Of a DNA stretch of 33,398 nt, positions 16,383-25,732 are shown piece by piece. Position 1 is the first letter of the stretch. The number at the start of each line of letters is the position of its first letter. The notes under the pieces were generated by a model that made no database searches, had not been told where the DNA came from, and saw only the letters and a program-made list of their open reading frames with translations. Position numbers and translations under genes: made by a program. Origin of the DNA: Acidobacteriota bacterium. GTDB taxonomy: Bacteria > Acidobacteriota > Terriglobia > Versatilivoradales > Versatilivoraceae. The DNA is taken from contig JAPPDF010000036.1 in assembly GCA_028875575.1 (NCBI GenBank), positions 1-33,398 of the forward strand. Direction: 5' to 3'.

Positions 16383-16946
16383 TCAATCCCCCCATTCAAC
16401 GATTCGATGGAATCGCTTTCTGACCTCCCGGCGAACCGCCTCTGGAGGAAAGCCCCGGGCGAGCAGGTAATTATAGAGCCTGGCCACTCTTTTTTCATCC
16501 AATGGCTCGGTCAAGGCCTCCAGCTTGCGTTCCAGGCTGCGGCGCAAATGGTCCAGCTCCTCTTCCGGCGGGAACATCTCGTCCAGGACCTGGTTGACCA
16601 GGTCCCCGGGCAGCCCCCGAGCAGCCATTTCTCTCTGCAGCCTGGAGCGGCCGCTGTCGCCGCGGCGGAGGCGCACGGCCGCAAGAGTCTCGATGCACTG
16701 GCGGTCGTCCAGATAGCCGTCCGCCTTCAAACGGCCAAGGACGCCGGCCACCGCGGACGCATCATCGGTCCGGGCCAGCAGCTTGACTTCCAGCTCCCGG
16801 GTGGAGTGGACCTTCCGGCCCAGGGCCCGGAGGGCCCATTGGAAGAGGGACTCTGAATGGTGGGGTCGGGGCTCCTGGCTCACGGAGCGATGTGGGGGGG
16901 TGGGGCTGTCGGAGTCATACGAAGGCCAGCCAATCCGGGTGGTCAT
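16383..16946 (-). CDS. recX: Regulatory protein RecX
   Basis: A 187-residue RecX-like protein, which binds and modulates the RecA filament in recombination and SOS induction. Characteristic helix-repeat segments are [17 protein letters not shown], then [18 protein letters not shown] and [15 protein letters not shown]. The acidic and basic helices to the C-terminus fit the family's tandem three-helix repeats. ATG 16946 lies inside the end of ilvE (32-base overlap) with AAGG 9 bases upstream. GTG 16883 would give a 166-residue form lacking a poorly conserved tail and is possible. No recA is in the window. Adjacency to alaS supports the call. Confidence 0.82.
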   Translation of the reverse strand: MTTRIGWPSYDSDSPTPPHRSVSQEPRPHHSESLFQWALRALGRKVHSTRELEVKLLARTDDASAVAGVLGRLKADGYLDDRQCIETLAAVRLRRGDSGRSRLQREMAARGLPGDLVNQVLDEMFPPEEELDHLRRSLERKLEALTEPLDEKRVARLYNYLLARGFPPEAVRREVRKRFHRIVEWGD

Positions 16947-17835
16947 CGCTCTTGCCTTCAACGATCTGAAAGAATCGTTGCTGGATTCTGGCGGTGACCG
17001 GTCCCCGGCGGCCGCTGCCAACGCTGATCTTGTCCACGCTGCGGATCGGCGTGACTTCTGCGGCGGTTCCCGTAAAGAACAACTCGTCTGCCAGGTAGAG
17101 AAGTTCCCGCGCGATGCCATGCTCCCGAACTTCAATGTCGAGGTCGCGGCAGATCTCGATGACTGCACGCCGAGTGATTCCGGGGAGAACCGAGGAGGCC
17201 AGCGCGGGCGTCAGCACCACGCCCTCCTGGATGACAAAGATGTTCTCGCCGCTGCCTTCGCTGACGTAACCGGCGGTGTCCAGTGCAATGCCCTCCGAAT
17301 AGCCGCCCTGCATGGCTTCCATCTTTATGAGCTGGGAGTTCATATAGTTGGCTCCCGCCTTGGCCAGGGTGGGGAGGGTATTGGGCGCAATACGGTTCCA
17401 GGAGGAGACGCAGACATCCACGCCTTGCTCCAGAGCTTCCTTGCCGAGGTACTGGCCCCACTCCCAGACGGCGATGACGACCTCCAGGGGGCAGCCCAGC
17501 GGGTTGACGCCAATCTCGCCGTAGCCCCTGAGAATGATGGGACGGATGTAACATTCCTTCAGTTTGTTTTCCCGAATGGTGCCCAGAATGGCCTGGCAGA
17601 GATCCTCGGCAGAGTAGGGAATCTCCATGCGATAGAGCTTGGCCGAATTCAGGAGGCGCTCCACGTGTCTTTCCAGGCAGAATACCGCCGATCCCTTGAC
17701 CGTGTGGTAGCAGCGAATGCCTTCGAAAACGGCGGATCCGTAATTCACCACATGGGAGAGTACGTGGATCTTGGCGTCGTCCCAGGGGACGAAATGCCCG
17801 TTGAACCAGATCTTTTGCGACTTGGGAATGGGCAA
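16915..17835 (-). CDS. ilvE: Branched-chain amino acid aminotransferase
   Basis: A 306-residue class IV PLP aminotransferase that interconverts valine, leucine and isoleucine with their 2-oxo acids. [18 protein letters not shown] opens the fold, followed by [16 protein letters not shown]; Lys159 in LAKAGANY is the Schiff-base lysine; EGIALD and [12 protein letters not shown] are the signature strands; VLPGITR holds the PLP phosphate. The start is TTG 17835, because AAGGAG lies 5 bases upstream and the length then matches the family; a longer frame to 17943 has no ribosome site. First gene of an ilvE-recX-alaS run, with an extended -10 promoter upstream. Confidence 0.93.
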   Translation of the reverse strand: MPIPKSQKIWFNGHFVPWDDAKIHVLSHVVNYGSAVFEGIRCYHTVKGSAVFCLERHVERLLNSAKLYRMEIPYSAEDLCQAILGTIRENKLKECYIRPIILRGYGEIGVNPLGCPLEVVIAVWEWGQYLGKEALEQGVDVCVSSWNRIAPNTLPTLAKAGANYMNSQLIKMEAMQGGYSEGIALDTAGYVSEGSGENIFVIQEGVVLTPALASSVLPGITRRAVIEICRDLDIEVREHGIARELLYLADELFFTGTAAEVTPIRSVDKISVGSGRRGPVTARIQQRFFQIVEGKSDDHPDWLAFV

Positions 17836-17912
17836 TTCAACTCCTTGATTTGGATCGGCGTAGAGTGTCAGGAAGGGTGCGGTTCCCGGGGAGCCTGCCC
17901 CGAGGAGCGAGA

Positions 17913-17943
17913 AGTATAGCACAGCGCCGGAGTTTGCCGACAA
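17913..17943 (-). promoter_or_regulatory. Extended -10 promoter for ilvE
   Basis: On the minus strand TGC TATACT gives an extended -10 box (TATACT at 17913-17918), with TTGTCG at 17938-17943 nineteen bases further upstream. The long spacer is offset by the TGn extension. It implies a leader of about 70 bases before TTG 17835. Confidence 0.55.
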
Positions 17944-17983
17944 CCGCCCAAGCCCGCATCTCCCACCGGGAGCGACCGAGCGT

Positions 17984-18060
17984 TATCCACAACGGCCAAA
18001 AAGAGTTATCCACGAAGTTACACGAAGGACCATGAAGGGCCACGAAGGGGTTGGAGAAGG
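17984..18060. repeat. CACGAAGG-type degenerate repeat, second copy
   Basis: GTTATCCACAACGG, then GAGTTATCCACGAAGTTACACGAAGG and GGGCCACGAAGGGG words match the element at 9261-9352. It follows the ilvE promoter region within the 725-base gap 17836-18560. No gene is seen. Confidence 0.65.
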
Positions 18061-18121
18061 CTTGAGAGGGATCGGCCAAGAGGTGGGGAGGGAAGGATTT
18101 CCACCCGGGACACCTGTTTGT

Positions 18122-18329
18122 AACAAACGCCGGCGCCTGGTGGCAGGAAACCGGTTCAAAGTCGAGCATGGACGGAATTTTGATTCACATCGATGCACAG
18201 GATGCACAGGATTCTTCTTCCTTGAAACAAACGCCGGCGCCTGGTGGTTGGAAACCGGTTCGAAGTCAAGCCCGAGTAGAGGATTTATTGACATCGATGG
18301 ACAGGAGGCGCAGGAATTTTTCTGGAGAC
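18122..18329. repeat. Tandem duplication, two copies of about 104 bp
   Basis: AACAAACGCCGGCGCCTGGT begins at 18122 and again at 18226, giving a period of 104 bases. Both copies continue with GGAAACCGGTTC and then a form of the ACATCGATGCACAGGATGCACAGG repeat; the first copy keeps that repeat better. A further inverted fragment (GTGCATCGATGTTGAAT) lies at 18411-18427. No reading frame here looks coding, so this gap is a repeat cluster. Confidence 0.75.
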
Positions 18330-18520
18330 GGCGGCCTTGCAGTCCTGGGAATCCGCACACGATCATCGCCGGAGTCGGCCTCTTGTGCAGCGATCTCCCT
18401 TCCTGCTTATCCGGTGCATCGATGTTGAATGGATGGTCCTTCGCGATGGGTCCGCACGACAGGGTTGGGGCCGGACGGCCGGGCGACTGGCGGGTTTTTG
18501 CGGGGTGAGAAATGAGGCGA

Positions 18521-18541
18521 CCGGGCCAAATTCCGGCCCGG
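18521..18541 (-). terminator. Candidate hairpin terminator after the VWA/pentapeptide gene
   Basis: CCGGGCC (18521-18527) and GGCCCGG (18535-18541) form a perfect 7-bp stem with a 7-base loop, 20 bases past the stop of the minus-strand gene. The sequence after it on that strand has no strong U-run, so intrinsic termination is only possible. Confidence 0.4.
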
Positions 18542-18560
18542 GTCTCGTCGGATGGTTCGG

Positions 18561-21500
18561 TTATTCGAGCAGGAGCTTCACGTCGGTTTCGAATTGTCGA
18601 TAGTCGGTGAACCTGGTGACATTGCGGGTATGGACCCGCGCACTCTGCAGGATGCCGATCGACATGTTGAACTGAGCTCGAACCGGAAGCCAGTGGTGGC
18701 TCTCCCCGATGCGGACCTGGTCGTAGGCGATGCTCACTTCCGAGGTCTTGACGGGGAAATCCTCGGGAAGGTCCACCGTCTTCTTGATCAGTTGAACCAC
18801 CTGGTAGGAATCGACGTCGATCCAGCACAGTCCCCGGTAACCCACCCGCAGGGGGTTGCCCTGGTAGGTCACTTGGAGGGCGGAAGTCTCCTGCGGAATC
18901 CGAAAGGCCACCCGCACGGTCTGACGGCCCGCGATCTGCTCGGCCCCCTCCAGGCGGAAGGAGGTCCTGCTCTGAGGAGCGAACACGTTCTGGATAGCGG
19001 CCGCGAATTGACCGATGGAATATGCGCCGTCCTGGCTGCCCGATGTCTTTTGCCCCTCTACGGGCTGATAGGTTTCTTCTCCATTCGCGAACAGGAGGTC
19101 CTCCTGGAGCTGGTCTTTTTCCTGCCAACCTTGGAACAGACGCTCGAATCGCTCTGTCCGGCGGCGACAGACGAAGTCGGGCAGGTCCGAGAATGTCGTT
19201 TCCAACCTGCGGCGGACGGCATCCAGAAAGTCCGGCCATTCGGCGTCGGTCGGCACCCCGCCGGGTTGGCCGGAGGCAAGAGTGGGAGCAGCGGAGCCGC
19301 TGACGGTAAACTCTTCGGAACCGTTATCCGCCATGAACTCGGGACGATGGTATGCGGAGGGCGTGTCGGCGGGCTGCATTTTCCTGGTCGCGGCCTGTTG
19401 GGCGTCGAACGGCAAATGGGTGCTCTCGTCGTAGCGGGCTTCTGCAAACCGCGTCTTGCCGATCTTGATGTTGCCGGCAAGGGGAATAAAGAGGTTGGCC
19501 TCCCTTTGACCGACCAGAGATGCGCGGGTCAGTCTTGCGCCTCGAAGATCGGCCCGCCTCAGATCGCTGCCGAACAGGACTGCTTCCGACAGGTCGGCTA
19601 CCTGCAGAATGGCCTGGTTCAAGTCGGAATCTTTCAGGATGGCGCGCTGCAAATTGGCGCCCAGCAAGTTGGCGCCTTTCAGGCTGGCCTGAGTCAGGCT
19701 GGCATCGGTCAGATCGGCCCCTTGCAGTTGTGCGCCGTCCAGCGTGGCCTTGACCAGTTCGGCACCCGAAAGATTGGCGCCTCGAAGATCGGCCCCTCGC
19801 AAGTCTGCCTCCCAGAGCCTGGCCTGGGTCAAGTCGGCCCTCAGCAGAACCGCATCCCGAAGATCCGCATTGCGCAGATCCATGCCGCTCAGGTTGGCTC
19901 CGAAGAGATTCGTTCCCTTCAAGGTGTACGACTGCAGTGGGTGCCTCCGCAGGTCGCCGCATTCTCCCGGATGATCGAGGTTGTATCCCAACTCTCCCTG
20001 GTCGTTGGCGCAGGCCAACAAATCGCTGCGGAATCGGTAGGGCACCGCATCAGCGCCGTTACCGGAGGACCGTGGGATCTCCAGGCTGGCCCGGATCTTT
20101 TTCAGGTCGAGGCCAACCGCCGGCTCCGGACCGGAGGCTGTTTCGACATTAGTCTTACCGGAATTGACCGGCGCCGGCACGTCGCCGGATGCGGCCACTT
20201 CCTTACCCCGCCTCACCACGAAATCGGTCTCGGTGATGGTGGCGCGGCCGCTGCCTGATTCCTCGGTGGTGATCTCGAATCGGTAGCTGCCGGGGCTCAG
20301 GGATTGGGTGGACAGCTTGAAGCCCACCGCCACTTGGCCGGGCGTGCGCTCCTCCAGGTGGTTGCGGTCCAATGCGATGGGCGGAAAGTCGACGGCCTCG
20401 CCAGTGTCCTTGACTGCCTGGACGCGAGCCGTGAGATTGCCGTCCTCCAGCTTGGAGGCGTTGTAGAGTTTGTAGAACACGGCCAGAGGTTGGGGAACAA
20501 CAATTTCGTTGCTGATCGCGGGCCTCACCCGGAACCCGCGGTGAAACAGCCAGCGGGCTTCCGGCACCTGCATTCCGGCTACCGAAGGAGAAAAGGGCTG
20601 CAGGTCCTGACTCAGGATCAGGCCGCTGGTCATGAGCGCATCCCGGGGAAGGTCTGGGATCCACAGCGACTGCTCGGCCGTGCCCAATTGGGCGTGGCGG
20701 TCGGCGGCCACCAGCTTGATGCGATACTTGCCCGGCTTCAGCTTGAGGAATCCTTCCACGAACGATTCCGCCTCTCCGCTTGCCTGCGGGAAAGTCTGGC
20801 TGAAAATCGAAGCCGGCTGCCCGTCGTCGGAGAAGGCAACCCCCATCAGGCGTAGATCTTTCCCCGGCAACCAGCTTTTCGGGGTGTCTCTCGCAGAACC
20901 TTGGGAGACCTTGGCCGTGAACAGGACCAGGGCCCGCTCGGCCTCCTGGTAGAAGAAGTTGGCCTTGAAATCCACATTCAGATCGCGGTGCTGCTCGGAT
21001 GACTGCAGTCCGCGGTGGGTGGCCTTTTCCAGCGTTCCCGCTATTTCCTGTTCCGACAGCAGCGGTACCTCAACGGTTCGACGGAGCGAGCCCAGTCCGG
21101 AGTTGAGGTTCTCCCGGGCCGCAACCTTGACTTGATACCGTCCCGGTGGAACCTTCAGCACAACCTTGGAGGTCAGGCCCGATTGCAGCAGAGCCTGGTA
21201 GCTGCTGTCGCCAAGCTTGAAGTTCCAGGCCTTCTCGTCTCCTCCGACATACTCGTCCTTGGCGTCAAAGGCAACTACGGCCAGGTTGATCCGATTGATC
21301 CGCTTGCCCTCTTCCACCAGGAAGGGGAGATTCTTGAAGTCCAGGCGGGTCACGATCTCCAACTGGTAGGTATCTCCATCCAGGCGGGAGCCGTGATAGG
21401 ACATCTGCAGCGGGATTTCCCTGAGATCGGTGGGCGCCCGCATGGCTTCCAGCATTTCCTTCTTCTGCTGCTCTTCCTGGGACAAGCGCTCCTTGGGGGC

Positions 21501-22874
21501 ATAGAAGCCCCTGCGGTGAGTGACCCGGGCTCCAGGCCGTGAGACTCTCACTCGAAGCCTGTAGAAGCGCCCGTCGGGATTCTTGGGCGGGGTGGCGTAG
21601 CTCAGGACATAGTAGGAAAACTGCTGGTCCACCACCTGTCTGAGGCCCGCCCCCAGGTCGTTGTTGTCCTTGAAGTAGATGCCTCCCGTAGCCTTGGCCA
21701 GATACGCGAGGGACATTCCTTTTTGCCTGCGGTCCTCCGTGACCAGCAAGGATTTTTCAAGCCGGAGATTGCTGTTGTTGGTGAGATTGTTGCTGACGTC
21801 GTATATGGAGCTGGTGTCCAGCCCGGTGGACCGGATGGTATTGAAGATGATGCCGGTCTTCAGGGCCACGTCGACCAGGCGCTCCAGCTCATAGCGAAGC
21901 GCCCGGTGCAGGAAGCCTGCCGAGAGCAGCACCATGGATTTCTGTGCCTCCACCGGTCCGAGAGAGCGGATGTGCCCCCGCAGAACATCCAGCAAGCGCC
22001 GGGTGCGGCTCTTCTTGAGGGACAGGTGCTGGGCCGCCAGGGTGCGTACATAAGTTTCAATGGCCTGCTGGGTTGCATCCACCCCGGTCGTTCCGACTCC
22101 GACTCGCTGTCTCTGGCTCAGCGGGTTGGCCGAGGCGCCGCCTATCCCGCAGTCTTCGGCTTCGGCCATGGCCACGTCGAAGGCCCGGCTGCCCGGTGCT
22201 GGCGAAACCATATGGATTTCCTCGGCTTGAGCATCGGTCATGGTGACGCATACCGGTCGGTTCATCGACGACGTGAAATCCAGCTTTTTGTGGATTCTGT
22301 CGATCTCGGCCAGCAGCAGCTCGCTGTCCTGAGTGAAGGGGACGAAATAGCCGCGGGAGGCCGTCATGATGGAAATGTAGTTTCCCGCTTTCAATCCCCT
22401 TTCCACGAATCCGCGAATGGCTTGGACGGTGCGGCTGAGAGTGCCCATGGGGGGATAGGTGAGGTCGTCGATGACCAGGCTCAGCAGACGGGGCTTTTCG
22501 GGGGGCGCTTCCGGCGCCGGTTCCTCCGCGTCGACCGTGCTGCCCCAGGTCAGGGAGCTCTGCGAACCCTGGTAGATTTCCTGTGAAAATGACTGAATGG
22601 TCTGCTTCTTGCGGTTTTCCAAGACCTCGAAATCGTCGACGGTCAGGTCGGTAATGGGGTTCCCGTCACGATCCGTGACAATGGCATTGACCACCACCAC
22701 TTCTACCGGCACCTTGAGAGTGAATCCGGAAGAGGATTGGCCTTGGACACTTCCAGAACCCGCGGGCTTGTCCTCCGCAATGGCCGCGATCGGGGCCAAG
22801 AGGGCCGCCAAACAGCCGGCAACCAGGATTCCCGACAAAATTGCGCCGGGGAAAAGGGGCCTTGCGAGAGACAT
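18561..22874 (-). CDS. Exported VWA-like / pentapeptide-repeat / LPDFVC-domain fusion protein
   Basis: A 1,437-residue exported protein. After a signal peptide (about 1-33, ending AAIAED), residues 50-460 resemble the acidobacterial VWFA-related family: VPVEVVVVNAIVTD and VDDFEVLENRKKQTI, then a Rossmann-like domain with VIDDLTYPP in place of the usual metal-site DxSxS. Residues about 480-950 are beta-rich. Residues about 980-1,120 are some 28 pentapeptide repeats (A-D/N-L-x-x), forming a right-handed helix. The rest (from about 1,217) holds a domain with LPDFVCRRRTERF and WIDVDSYQVVQL, like acidobacterial cell-envelope proteins. ATG 22874 has AGGTG 7 bases upstream; ATG 22925 overlaps the -10 box and is unlikely. 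LVAGC in the signal resembles a lipobox but sits mid-helix. Role unknown. Confidence 0.85.
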   Translation of the reverse strand: MSLARPLFPGAILSGILVAGCLAALLAPIAAIAEDKPAGSGSVQGQSSSGFTLKVPVEVVVVNAIVTDRDGNPITDLTVDDFEVLENRKKQTIQSFSQEIYQGSQSSLTWGSTVDAEEPAPEAPPEKPRLLSLVIDDLTYPPMGTLSRTVQAIRGFVERGLKAGNYISIMTASRGYFVPFTQDSELLLAEIDRIHKKLDFTSSMNRPVCVTMTDAQAEEIHMVSPAPGSRAFDVAMAEAEDCGIGGASANPLSQRQRVGVGTTGVDATQQAIETYVRTLAAQHLSLKKSRTRRLLDVLRGHIRSLGPVEAQKSMVLLSAGFLHRALRYELERLVDVALKTGIIFNTIRSTGLDTSSIYDVSNNLTNNSNLRLEKSLLVTEDRRQKGMSLAYLAKATGGIYFKDNNDLGAGLRQVVDQQFSYYVLSYATPPKNPDGRFYRLRVRVSRPGARVTHRRGFYAPKERLSQEEQQKKEMLEAMRAPTDLREIPLQMSYHGSRLDGDTYQLEIVTRLDFKNLPFLVEEGKRINRINLAVVAFDAKDEYVGGDEKAWNFKLGDSSYQALLQSGLTSKVVLKVPPGRYQVKVAARENLNSGLGSLRRTVEVPLLSEQEIAGTLEKATHRGLQSSEQHRDLNVDFKANFFYQEAERALVLFTAKVSQGSARDTPKSWLPGKDLRLMGVAFSDDGQPASIFSQTFPQASGEAESFVEGFLKLKPGKYRIKLVAADRHAQLGTAEQSLWIPDLPRDALMTSGLILSQDLQPFSPSVAGMQVPEARWLFHRGFRVRPAISNEIVVPQPLAVFYKLYNASKLEDGNLTARVQAVKDTGEAVDFPPIALDRNHLEERTPGQVAVGFKLSTQSLSPGSYRFEITTEESGSGRATITETDFVVRRGKEVAASGDVPAPVNSGKTNVETASGPEPAVGLDLKKIRASLEIPRSSGNGADAVPYRFRSDLLACANDQGELGYNLDHPGECGDLRRHPLQSYTLKGTNLFGANLSGMDLRNADLRDAVLLRADLTQARLWEADLRGADLRGANLSGAELVKATLDGAQLQGADLTDASLTQASLKGANLLGANLQRAILKDSDLNQAILQVADLSEAVLFGSDLRRADLRGARLTRASLVGQREANLFIPLAGNIKIGKTRFAEARYDESTHLPFDAQQAATRKMQPADTPSAYHRPEFMADNGSEEFTVSGSAAPTLASGQPGGVPTDAEWPDFLDAVRRRLETTFSDLPDFVCRRRTERFERLFQGWQEKDQLQEDLLFANGEETYQPVEGQKTSGSQDGAYSIGQFAAAIQNVFAPQSRTSFRLEGAEQIAGRQTVRVAFRIPQETSALQVTYQGNPLRVGYRGLCWIDVDSYQVVQLIKKTVDLPEDFPVKTSEVSIAYDQVRIGESHHWLPVRAQFNMSIGILQSARVHTRNVTRFTDYRQFETDVKLLLE

Positions 22875-22923
22875 GGCTTGCACCTGTTTTTCGAGGGTTT
22901 TTGCGGACCGAAAACGGTAGTTC

Positions 22924-22952
22924 ATTATGGAACGATCGTCCCTCGCGGGCAA
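22924..22952 (-). promoter_or_regulatory. Candidate promoter for the VWA/pentapeptide gene
   Basis: On the minus strand TTGCCC (22947-22952) and CATAAT (22924-22929) are 17 bases apart. The -10 box overlaps the ATG at 22925, so a transcript from here starts inside the longer reading frame, which favours translation from ATG 22874. Confidence 0.5.
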
Positions 22953-22986
22953 CCCCATTTTGCGCGGCCCCGAGCCTGGCCTGAGC

Positions 22987-23016
22987 TTGACCCCTCTTTC
23001 GGCGCTCTGCTAACAT
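22987..23016 (+). promoter_or_regulatory. Candidate promoter for leuS
   Basis: TTGACC (22987-22992) is followed after 18 bases by TAACAT (23011-23016), preceded by TGC as an extended -10. It is divergent from the promoter at 22924-22952. The leader to ATG 23098 would be about 75 bases. Confidence 0.5.
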
Positions 23017-23097
23017 CGCCGCAGGTTGGGTGGAACGGCTGAAACTCAAACCAGGCAAAGGATTTCGGGCATCTTCCCCCTTGGCTGCCATACCCTC

Positions 23098-25707
23098 ATG
23101 ACTCCCAAATACACCCCCGACAGGATCGAAGCCAAGTGGGCCGACCGATGGGAACGGGACGGGCTCTATCGAACCGCTCCGGCCGACGGTCGCCCCAAGA
23201 GGTATGTGCTGGATTTCTTTCCCTACCCTTCGGGGGACGGGCTCAGCGTGGGCCACTGCCGTAATTACGTCCCCACCGACGTTTTGAGCCGCTATTACCG
23301 CATGCGGGGTGAGAATGTCCTCCATCCCATGGGCTGGGATGCCTTCGGTCTCCCCGCGGAAAACGCCGCCATCCGTTTGAAGACCAACCCGGCCAAGCTC
23401 ATCGCCCGCTTTGCCGCCAACTACAAGCGGCAGATGCGGTTGCTGGGAATTTCCTTTGACTGGAGCCGGGAGATCAACTCCTCTCGGCCCGAATACTATC
23501 GTTGGACCCAGTGGGTCTTTCTGCAGCTCTACCATTCGTGGTACGACCCGCGGCTGCAGAAAGCCTGTCCCATCTCCGGCCTGGAGCAGGAGCTGGCGAT
23601 GCAGGGTAGCGGCGGCATTCCCGGAGCTCCGACCATGACCGCCGAGGCCTGGAGGCAAATGCCGGTCACCGGGAGAAAGGATTATCTGAGCCGCTTTCGG
23701 CTGGCCTATCGCGGGGCATCCACGGTGAACTGGGACCCGGTGGAGAAAACGGTGCTGGCCAACGAAGAGGTGGTGGACGGCCGCGGCTGGCGAAGCGGGG
23801 CTCTGGTCGAGAAGAAGCGGCTGATGCAGTGGTTCTTTCGAATCACGGCCTACGCCGACAGGCTGTTGGCCGACCTGGAGGACCTGGACTGGCCAGAGGG
23901 CATCAAGCTGATGCAGCGCAACTGGATCGGGCGCAGCCGTGGGGCCGAAGTCAGTTTCGCCACCGCCGCCGGGCCGCTGACCGTGTTCACCACCCGTCCC
24001 GATACGCTTTGGGGCGCCACTTTCATGGTGCTGGCGCCGGAGCACCCTCTGGTACACGCCCTCACCGCTCCTTCATCGGCCAAAAAGGTCGAGTCCTATC
24101 TGCAGCAGGTCCGGGGCAAGAGCGATCTGGATCGGACCGCCCAGGGGCGGGCCAAGACGGGTGTGTTCCTGGGATCCCACGCCACCAATCCGGTCAACGG
24201 CGAAGCCATCCCGATCTGGATTGCAGATTATGTCCTGATGGGGTATGGAACCGGCGCCATCATGGCGGTCCCGGCCCACGACCAGAGAGATTTCGAGTTC
24301 GCCCGCCGGTACGGCCTGGAGATCCGGGTGGTGATTCAACCGGTGGGCCGGGATGAACCGCTGCAGTCCGACACCATGGAGGAGGCCTGGACGGGTGACG
24401 GAGTCATGAGCCGGTCCGGCTCCTTCGACGGCACCCCCACCGGACAGGCTGTCGACAGGGTCACGGACTGGTTGGAGGAGACCTATCGGGGCAGATCGAG
24501 TGTCCAATACAAGCTGCGGGACTGGGGGATCAGCCGCCAGCGCTATTGGGGCACCCCAATTCCCATCGTTCACACCGCCGACGGCGAGGCATCCGTGGCC
24601 GCTGACGATCTTCCGGTGCGGCTGCCGGAGGTGCGGCACTACGAGCCTACCGGCAGCGGAGAGTCGCCCCTGGCAGCCATTCCCGAGTTCGTGCAGGTGT
24701 CTCTGCCCGGCGGCATCCGGGGGAGGCGCGAGACCGACACCATGGGAACTTTCGCCTGCTCCTCCTGGTACTTTCTGCGCTTCGTGAGTCCCCGCAATGC
24801 CCAGGCAGCCTTCGACCGCAAGCAAGTGGACTACTGGCTTCCGGTGGACATGTACGTGGGAGGGGCCGAGCACGCCGTCATGCACCTGCTCTACGCCCGT
24901 TTCTGGACCAAGGCGCTCTATGATCTGGGCCACCTGCCGTTTTCCGAGCCCTTCACCTGCCTCCGCAATCAGGGGATGATCCTGGGGCAGGACGGAGAAA
25001 AGATGTCCAAGAGCCGGGGAAACGTCGTCACACCGGACGAAATGGTGGAGGCCTGGGGCGCCGACGCCCTGCGTGCCTACGAGATGTTCATCAGCGATTT
25101 CGAAATGTCCACCCCCTGGAATACCAACGGCCTCTCCGGAACCTTTCGTTGGCTACGCCGCGCCTGGGAGGTGATTTTGCGGCCTTCTCCTCAGGAGGGC
25201 TCCTCCTCGCGGACCCGGAAGCAGGACCGGGACCTGCGCCGCTGGACGCACAAGACCTTGCTCAAGGTCTCGAGCGACATCGAGGGATTTCGTTTCAACA
25301 CCGTGATCTCGTCGCTCATGGAATTCACCAATGCCCTTCATGAAGCCGCCAGGAAGCCGGTTGGAAGAGAGGCCTTTGTGGAAGCCACCGACGCGCTGCT
25401 CCTGATGCTGGCGCCGGTCGCCCCCTTTATGGCGGAGGAACTGTGGGCCTTGAAGGGGCGATCCTACTCGATTCACCAGCAGCCCTGGCCCAAGGCCGAC
25501 CGCCTTCTGGCGGCCGAAGAGGAGATCACGCTGGTGCTTCAGGTCAACGGCAAGGTGCGGGGGCGACTGAGCCTTCCGGCCGCCCTGACGGAAACGCAGG
25601 CTCGGGAGGCGGCATTGAGCCAGGAGTCGGTTCAGCGCCATTTGAACGGCAAGTCCCCCAAGCGATTGATTTATGTTCCCGGGAAACTGGTCAATATCGT
25701 GGTGTAG
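23098..25707 (+). CDS. leuS: Leucyl-tRNA synthetase
   Basis: An 869-residue class I synthetase charging tRNA-Leu. The N-terminus reads YTPDRIEAKWADRW, then the ATP-site motif in PYPSGDGLSVGH (Ser50 to His53). The HIGH motif therefore has serine in place of its first histidine. LHPMGWDAFGLPAENAAI follows. The CP1 editing domain shows TTRPDTLWGATFMVLAPEHP and GTGAIMAVPAHDQRD, including the aspartate that rejects mischarged tRNA. KMSKS is at 635-639. The anticodon-binding and C-terminal domains are complete. ATG 23098 was chosen over TTG 23026 because the family N-terminus begins there; neither has a good ribosome site. First gene of a leuS-lptE-holA group. Confidence 0.95.
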   Translation: MTPKYTPDRIEAKWADRWERDGLYRTAPADGRPKRYVLDFFPYPSGDGLSVGHCRNYVPTDVLSRYYRMRGENVLHPMGWDAFGLPAENAAIRLKTNPAKLIARFAANYKRQMRLLGISFDWSREINSSRPEYYRWTQWVFLQLYHSWYDPRLQKACPISGLEQELAMQGSGGIPGAPTMTAEAWRQMPVTGRKDYLSRFRLAYRGASTVNWDPVEKTVLANEEVVDGRGWRSGALVEKKRLMQWFFRITAYADRLLADLEDLDWPEGIKLMQRNWIGRSRGAEVSFATAAGPLTVFTTRPDTLWGATFMVLAPEHPLVHALTAPSSAKKVESYLQQVRGKSDLDRTAQGRAKTGVFLGSHATNPVNGEAIPIWIADYVLMGYGTGAIMAVPAHDQRDFEFARRYGLEIRVVIQPVGRDEPLQSDTMEEAWTGDGVMSRSGSFDGTPTGQAVDRVTDWLEETYRGRSSVQYKLRDWGISRQRYWGTPIPIVHTADGEASVAADDLPVRLPEVRHYEPTGSGESPLAAIPEFVQVSLPGGIRGRRETDTMGTFACSSWYFLRFVSPRNAQAAFDRKQVDYWLPVDMYVGGAEHAVMHLLYARFWTKALYDLGHLPFSEPFTCLRNQGMILGQDGEKMSKSRGNVVTPDEMVEAWGADALRAYEMFISDFEMSTPWNTNGLSGTFRWLRRAWEVILRPSPQEGSSSRTRKQDRDLRRWTHKTLLKVSSDIEGFRFNTVISSLMEFTNALHEAARKPVGREAFVEATDALLLMLAPVAPFMAEELWALKGRSYSIHQQPWPKADRLLAAEEEITLVLQVNGKVRGRLSLPAALTETQAREAALSQESVQRHLNGKSPKRLIYVPGKLVNIVV

Positions 25708-25732
25708 ACAGTTGCGGGATCGGGAGAGATCC

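Noticed and set aside
18122-18329. Possible CRISPR array
   Set aside because: There are only two long copies with no spacers between them and no cas genes.
18552-20258. 568-residue plus-strand frame with Gln/Val/Gly repeats
   Set aside because: It lies antisense to the pentapeptide-repeat and C-terminal coding region; its repetition mirrors the pentapeptides.
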